The translations under genes were made by a program, and so were the position numbers. Below the pieces are notes generated by a model. It saw only the letters and a list, made by a program, of their open reading frames with translations, was not told where the DNA came from and did not search any database. From contig JAWOBZ010000037.1 of the NCBI GenBank assembly GCA_046484045.1, positions 1 to 9,566 on the forward strand: a stretch of 9,566 bases of DNA, written 5' to 3'. Source of the DNA: CAZHUM01 sp046484045. GTDB taxonomy: Archaea; Thermoplasmatota; Thermoplasmata; Halarchaeoplasmatales; Halarchaeoplasmataceae. This document shows, in pieces, positions 5,186 through 9,566 of the stretch. Each line of letters begins with the position of its first letter. Position 1 is the first letter of the stretch.

Positions 5186-6487
5186 ATGGTAAAATTCTCT
5201 CACATAGCGGACTGTCATCTCGGTGCATTCGGTAGAAACCCCACGTTAAGAGAGTACAATCTGAAGGCATTCGAGAAAGCCGTCGAGCTGAGCTTAGAGA
5301 GAAACGTGGATTTCATCATCATAGCCGGAGATCTTTTTCACAATCCACATCCGGATATGGATATAGTTAATCGAGCGGTGAGGGCCCTTATGGAAGCCAG
5401 GAAGAAGGGGATCCGAATATACTCCGTGTACGGCTCCCACGATTTCAACATCTCCAGGGCTTCGCTCGTCGACGTTCTCGAGAGTGCGGAGGTCTTCCGA
5501 AAGGTGGTTCATTATTTGGAAGAAGAGGGGAGTCTAGCACATGTCGAGGATCCCAGCGGCGTGTCCATAGCAGGGCTCAGCGGGAGGAAGAACAGGATGG
5601 ATGCCAGCTACTACGACGAATTGGACTTCAAGGAACCGGAAGGGGACAGCATCTTCGTTTTTCACACCTCTATAGCCGAGCTCAAACCGGTGGACATCCA
5701 CGAAGATCGAAACGTACCATTGTCTTCGCTTCCATCTGGATACAAATACTATGCGGGGGGGCACATCCACAGGAAGATAGAAGGTGAAAAAGACGGTGTA
5801 CCGGTTCTTTACCCGAGTACCACATTCGGTTCATCGTACACAGATCTGGAAAAGGACATCAATAGAGGGTTTTATCTAGTGGATGATTGGGTATATGAGT
5901 ATGTGAACGTCGACGTCTGCAATTTTATACGCATCCATGTGAACGGGGAAGCCAGAACATCCGCTGAAGTTGAAGAAGAACTTCTCAAGAAGAGCGGGGA
6001 GACAATAGATGGAGATGTTGTCCTACTGAAAGTAGTCGGAACGTTATCGGAAGGTGTCCCGGAAGACATCGATTTCAGCGAGATACGTAGGCGTTTAGAG
6101 GACAACGGCGCTGAAACCGTCTATCTGAACAGGAGGAACCTGGAAGGAAAAGAAGTGGAAAGGATAAGTGTTAGGGGAGAGCAGGAGCACGAGATAGAGG
6201 AGAAATTGATAGACGAGTACGGAACTCCTGAAGATGTGACCCAGGAATTCGCAGGAGAACTGCTCGGTAGACTGAAGGAAGAGCAGAAAGATGGAGAGAC
6301 GAACACGGATTACAGCAATCGGGTCTGGAACGATGTGTGGGAGTTGATCCAGAATATGGATAAATACGAGGAGGAGGGGGGTACGAACGTTGAAGAAAGG
6401 GGAACAAAAACCAAAGAAAACAATAGCTCTGGTAAAGAAAGAAAGGGGCAGTTCTCCCTGTCTGATTTCGGAGGGGATGCTGAGTGA
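5186..6487 (+). CDS. mre11: Mre11 DNA double-strand break repair nuclease
   Basis: A 433-residue calcineurin-like phosphoesterase, the Mn2+-dependent 3'-5' exonuclease and endonuclease of the Mre11-Rad50 complex. Motif I is ADCHLG (Asp9, His11), motif II AGDLFH (Asp49), motif III YGSHD (83-86, catalytic-position His85), motif IV FHTSI (His160), and motif V GGHIH (His193, His195). A capping domain follows (about 240-330), and residues 330-392 hold the helices expected to clamp the base of the Rad50 coiled coil. From 392 to 420 the chain is low-complexity and rich in Glu, Lys and Asn, then ends in GQFSLSDFGGDAE, a PIP-box-like tip. Motif III has Ser84 where many Mre11 proteins have a metal-binding Asn. 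The leaderless ATG at 5186 matches the family N-terminus. The stop overlaps the rad50 start by four bases. Confidence 0.93.
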   Translation: MVKFSHIADCHLGAFGRNPTLREYNLKAFEKAVELSLERNVDFIIIAGDLFHNPHPDMDIVNRAVRALMEARKKGIRIYSVYGSHDFNISRASLVDVLESAEVFRKVVHYLEEEGSLAHVEDPSGVSIAGLSGRKNRMDASYYDELDFKEPEGDSIFVFHTSIAELKPVDIHEDRNVPLSSLPSGYKYYAGGHIHRKIEGEKDGVPVLYPSTTFGSSYTDLEKDINRGFYLVDDWVYEYVNVDVCNFIRIHVNGEARTSAEVEEELLKKSGETIDGDVVLLKVVGTLSEGVPEDIDFSEIRRRLEDNGAETVYLNRRNLEGKEVERISVRGEQEHEIEEKLIDEYGTPEDVTQEFAGELLGRLKEEQKDGETNTDYSNRVWNDVWELIQNMDKYEEEGGTNVEERGTKTKENNSSGKERKGQFSLSDFGGDAE

Positions 6488-8898
6488 AACTGCAGAAGAT
6501 TGAGATCAAAAACATACGCAGCTATCGAGAGGAAACTATCGATTTCAGCGACGGCATACTCCTTTTCCAGGGTGATATCGGCTCTGGTAAATCGTCCATA
6601 CTTTATTCTCTTGAATTCGTTCTCTTCGGAGGGACGGAACGCGGCTTTTACGATAAGCTGATGAGACACGGAGCGAACTTCGCCAGTGTAAAACTTTACT
6701 TTCGAGTTAACGATGTAAACTACAAGGCTTTCCGAGAAATAAAACGAAAGAACGATACCATCGAGGGGGGAGAGAGTTACATAGAAAAAGAAGATACTAA
6801 GTTGGAGCTCTCCTGGCAGGAGATGCGGGAAGAGATAGTCGATCTATTATCGCTTCATGAGAGTAAGCGTGGAAGGGTGGAAACCTTCCACATGAGTATC
6901 TACACACCGCAGGAAGAGATGAAGGCTATCCTGACCATGTCAGATGATTCCCGTCTAGAGTCCATAAGAAAGGTGTTCAATCTAGAGGACTATAAAAGGG
7001 CAGTGGACAATATATCCATCGTTAGAAAGGAGCTGAACACCGAGGTTACCAGACTCAAAACCAGAGCCGAGAGGATGGGAGAAGAAAAAGAAAGTTTGGA
7101 GAAGCTAAAACAAGAACTGGAAGAGGAGGAAGAAGGGAAGATAGAGGCCGAGAAAGAGTTGGATAAAAAAATCAAAGAAAGGGATAGGAAAAAAGAGGAA
7201 AAGGAAAAATTAGAGGAAGTCGACGACGAGACCAAAGAAAAGAAGGCAGATATCTCGAGGTTGGATGAAAACATAGAGAAACTCGAAAAAGATCTAAAAG
7301 AAATAGAAACCAAGCTGGAAGATATAAGAGAGGGGGAAAAGAAGATAGATACATTGGAAGAAAAGAAAGACGAATACGAAGATCTCAAAGCCAGTTTGGA
7401 GAAAATCAAAGAGAAAGTCGATGAAAGAGAGTCTAAGGAGAGGGAGTTGGAAGGAATACGATCCAGATTGAAGTACGAAAGGAAAAGATTGGAAGAATTG
7501 ACCGATAAGAAAGAAAGAGCAGATGAGATCGAAGAGAAAATCCCGGATTTAGAAGATGAACTGGAAGTACTGGGTAAGAAACGTGAGGAAAAGAAAGAAT
7601 TATCGAACAAGATTTCAGAACTGGACGGAGAGATCATCTCGATAGGAAGGGACATAAAGGAGATCGATGAAGAGTTACAAGAGATGCAGGATCTGGAAGG
7701 AGAAGGTACGTGTCCTAAATGTAAACAGGAGATCACACAAGAGCACATCGAAAACATCGTTGATGAACTGCAGGAAGAGAGTAAAGAACTTGAGGGAAAA
7801 GCGGAAAGTTTGAAGGAAGATAAAAAGAGGCTGGAGGGTGAACTGGAGGACATAAAAGAAGAGATAGCAGGGTTGGAGAAAAAGGAAAGGGACCTGGAGT
7901 ACAAAAAGAAAGAGGTAAAGCGGATATCCGAAGAGATACAAGAACTTGACGAACTTAAAGAGAAGGTGGAGAACTTCGAGGAAAAGATGGAGAAACTGAA
8001 AGAGGATATAGAAGGATACGAACACACCAAAAAAGACGTGAAGGAGTTGGAAGACAAGATAAAGGTGCTGGAAGGATACCGGGACGAATATATCAAAATG
8101 AAAGAAAAACTCAACAATAAAGAGGAATTGGAAGAAAAGAAAGATGATATAGAGGATTCATTAGAACAGAAAAAAGAGAAACTCGACTCTATCCAGGAAG
8201 AACTGGCTGATCTGAAAGAGGATTTCTCGGAAGAAAGATTCGAGAAAGTTAAAAAACAGTACGAAGAGTTGATCGGTGAGATCAACAAACTCGAAGAGAG
8301 AAAGAAAAACCTGGTGGATAACATTTCAAAGACCAAGGGATCTATCGGGGAGAAGAAAGAGCTGATAGCATCCATGCGAGAGAGTAAAAAGAGGGGGAAG
8401 AAGTTGGAGAGGTTGAACAACTGGATAAGCGGAGATTTCAAAGAAGCCATCAGGTCCATGGAAGAACACCGTATGATGCAGATCAACAGAGACCTCGAAG
8501 TTTACTTCAAGGAATGGTTCAACGAGATACTGGACGATCCAGATATCAACGCCAGATTGGACGAGAACTTTGCACCTATCGTATCCGTGAGAGGGGATGA
8601 GACCGCAGTTAGCGACCTGAGCGGCGGGGAGAGAACCTCCGTGGCCTTGGCTTATCGATTGGCTTTCAACACGATAATCAAGACAGAATTGGGGTTGAAA
8701 AGCAATTTACTGGTGCTGGACGAACCCACCACCGGTTTCAGCCGCGAGCAGTTGACACGGCTGAAGGATGTTATGGAGAAGATAACCGCCGACCAGGTCA
8801 TCATCGTCTCCCACGAGAACGAGATCGCCAATCTAGCTGATTACGAGTATTTGGTGACGAAGGAAGAAGGGGTTTCAACGGTCCAGAAAGTGACTTAA
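6484..8898 (+). CDS. rad50: Rad50 SMC-like ATPase with zinc hook
   Basis: An 804-residue partner of Mre11 that uses ATP to open and close the complex around DNA ends. The N-terminal ATPase half has Walker A GDIGSGKSS (30-38) and a Q-loop in TPQEEM (about residue 142). A long Lys/Glu-rich coiled coil runs from about 190 to 660, folded back at the zinc hook CPKC (Cys410, Cys413), through which two Rad50 molecules join. The C-terminal half has the ABC signature LSGGE (712-716), Walker B LLVLDEP (Asp746, Glu747) and the H-loop His777. It is somewhat shorter than the 850-900 residues common in archaea, so the arms are short. It starts at GTG, overlapping the mre11 stop (GTGA), with GGAGGGGAT (6470-6478) five bases upstream. 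Only three bases separate its stop from the convergent neighbour. Confidence 0.95.
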   Translation: MKLQKIEIKNIRSYREETIDFSDGILLFQGDIGSGKSSILYSLEFVLFGGTERGFYDKLMRHGANFASVKLYFRVNDVNYKAFREIKRKNDTIEGGESYIEKEDTKLELSWQEMREEIVDLLSLHESKRGRVETFHMSIYTPQEEMKAILTMSDDSRLESIRKVFNLEDYKRAVDNISIVRKELNTEVTRLKTRAERMGEEKESLEKLKQELEEEEEGKIEAEKELDKKIKERDRKKEEKEKLEEVDDETKEKKADISRLDENIEKLEKDLKEIETKLEDIREGEKKIDTLEEKKDEYEDLKASLEKIKEKVDERESKERELEGIRSRLKYERKRLEELTDKKERADEIEEKIPDLEDELEVLGKKREEKKELSNKISELDGEIISIGRDIKEIDEELQEMQDLEGEGTCPKCKQEITQEHIENIVDELQEESKELEGKAESLKEDKKRLEGELEDIKEEIAGLEKKERDLEYKKKEVKRISEEIQELDELKEKVENFEEKMEKLKEDIEGYEHTKKDVKELEDKIKVLEGYRDEYIKMKEKLNNKEELEEKKDDIEDSLEQKKEKLDSIQEELADLKEDFSEERFEKVKKQYEELIGEINKLEERKKNLVDNISKTKGSIGEKKELIASMRESKKRGKKLERLNNWISGDFKEAIRSMEEHRMMQINRDLEVYFKEWFNEILDDPDINARLDENFAPIVSVRGDETAVSDLSGGERTSVALAYRLAFNTIIKTELGLKSNLLVLDEPTTGFSREQLTRLKDVMEKITADQVIIVSHENEIANLADYEYLVTKEEGVSTVQKVT

Positions 8899-8901
8899 CA
8901 T

Positions 8902-9566
8902 TTAAATTTCTAGCTGTGTTTTATCTCCCGTTTTTTTGTATGTGATTATTTCGGTCTTCGTAGAACCCGACTTTTCCAATAGATCATCGATCCACTCCGT
9001 GTGACCGAAGGTGTGGATGGGAACGAAAAATCTGGGTTGGACTTTCTCGATAAAATCCATAGGGCCGGCCCAGCTCGGTAATCTCTCGTCCATATTCGAG
9101 AAAGCGATGTGAGGATTTTTACTTTTCAGTTTTTCTAGCACCCTATCGAACACTTTCACGTGCTCCTGCCTTTTGCTCTCACTCCATTCGGGCCAGTTCC
9201 ATTTTGCAAGGTCCCCACCGAAATAGATTGTTTTTCCATTTGTTTGGATCAAAAATGCAACCCCTTCGTCGTTACTTTGATAGGTATGAACATCGATATC
9301 ATCTACGTTGTAATCGGACTCTGGTGATACTTTGACAGCTTTGTCAGCGGTACTAATATCTGTATGGATATCGTCAGAAATTACATAATGCACGTCTCGT
9401 GTATCATTTTCAAATCTCTGGACAGTTGATGAAAAATGATCTGGATGTCCGTGAGATATGAACACATACAAATCTTTATCTTTAACGGTATTTTTAATGA
9501 TGCTGTTAGACCCTTTGGGTAAGTAATTTTGAGAAGGGTAGTCAAATAGGAACACTTTACTGTCTA
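8902..9566 (-). CDS. Metallo-beta-lactamase-fold hydrolase, N-terminus cut by window edge
   Basis: At least 220 residues of an MBL-fold protein. Numbering from the in-frame GTG at 9555, the metal-binding motif is SHGHPDH (His35, His37, Asp39, His40), the second-metal aspartate is in FGGDLA (Asp115), and a late His is in PIHTFGH (His181 or His185). The region NMDERLPSW (154-162) lies just before the last His. The frame is open through the right edge, and the residues before the GTG (DSK, then VFLFDYP) look like the early beta strands of the fold. The true start is therefore probably outside the window. No beta-CASP or other nucleic-acid module is seen, so it is likelier to be a small-molecule hydrolase of the UlaG/general MBL type than a nuclease. 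The substrate is unknown. It is transcribed toward rad50. Confidence 0.8.
   Translation of the reverse strand, partial: DSKVFLFDYPSQNYLPKGSNSIIKNTVKDKDLYVFISHGHPDHFSSTVQRFENDTRDVHYVISDDIHTDISTADKAVKVSPESDYNVDDIDVHTYQSNDEGVAFLIQTNGKTIYFGGDLAKWNWPEWSESKRQEHVKVFDRVLEKLKSKNPHIAFSNMDERLPSWAGPMDFIEKVQPRFFVPIHTFGHTEWIDDLLEKSGSTKTEIITYKKTGDKTQLEI
8931..8937 (+). terminator. T7 tract, likely terminator of mre11-rad50
   Basis: A run of seven T after TCTCCCG lies 33 bases past the rad50 stop, inside the 3' end of the convergent gene, and is preceded by other T-rich runs (8901-8922). There is no room between the genes, so the mre11-rad50 message must end within its neighbour. Confidence 0.4.

Noticed and set aside
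6990..8486. A 498-codon open frame on the minus strand, rich in Ser, Phe and Leu
   Set aside because: It is the antisense of the Lys/Glu-rich Rad50 coiled coil: GAA/AAG/GAG codons read backwards as Ser, Phe and Leu. It has no domain pattern of its own.
1..9566. CRISPR arrays, tRNA or rRNA genes
   Set aside because: No regularly spaced repeats, cloverleaf-like segments or conserved rRNA stretches were seen on either strand.

Overview
The window looks like a euryarchaeal chromosome segment of moderate G+C. Archaeal signs are a NurA-HerA pair, an Mre11-Rad50 pair with a CxxC zinc hook, TATA boxes about 26-30 bases upstream of the first start codons of transcription units, and internal operon genes that use Shine-Dalgarno sites or overlapping starts. 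The DUF5828-like protein, the phosphate-permease subtype and the 'ATTGRGKSN' Walker A of HerA remind me most of Halobacteria and their relatives (Methanonatronarchaeia, MSBL1-like lineages). That placement is from memory and is not proven by the window.

Layout: (1) 1-228 holds a short coding tail resembling the end of a transposase, with a perfect 11-bp hairpin, then a TATA box. (2) 229-1739 (+) is a two-gene unit: a DUF5828-family protein whose stop overlaps the start of a PiT-type permease. (3) 1813-4345 (+) is nurA-herA, the 5'-3' nuclease and hexameric DNA pump that resect double-strand breaks. (4) 4410-4869 (-) is an antitoxin-toxin pair (DUF7557/VapB-like plus RelE/ParE-like) facing herA tail to tail. 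(5) 4870-5185 carries the antitoxin promoter, a possible frameshifted small gene with a strong Shine-Dalgarno site, and the mre11 promoter. (6) 5186-8898 (+) is mre11-rad50 with a 4-base overlap. (7) 8902-9566 (-) is a metallo-beta-lactamase-fold hydrolase that runs off the right edge, convergent with rad50.

How the genes fit together: Mre11-Rad50 recognises and trims broken DNA ends, and HerA-NurA then makes the long 3' single strand for recombination. In many archaea these four genes form one cluster. Here they are two separately promoted units with a toxin-antitoxin module between them. The permease pair and the MBL hydrolase have no evident functional link to repair. The points most worth a second look are the split repair locus, the frameshifted small ORF before mre11, a PIP-box-like tip on Mre11, Asn-to-Ser in Mre11 motif III, loss of the PiT signature aspartates, and DUF5828 sitting where a PhoU-like partner of PiT is often found.
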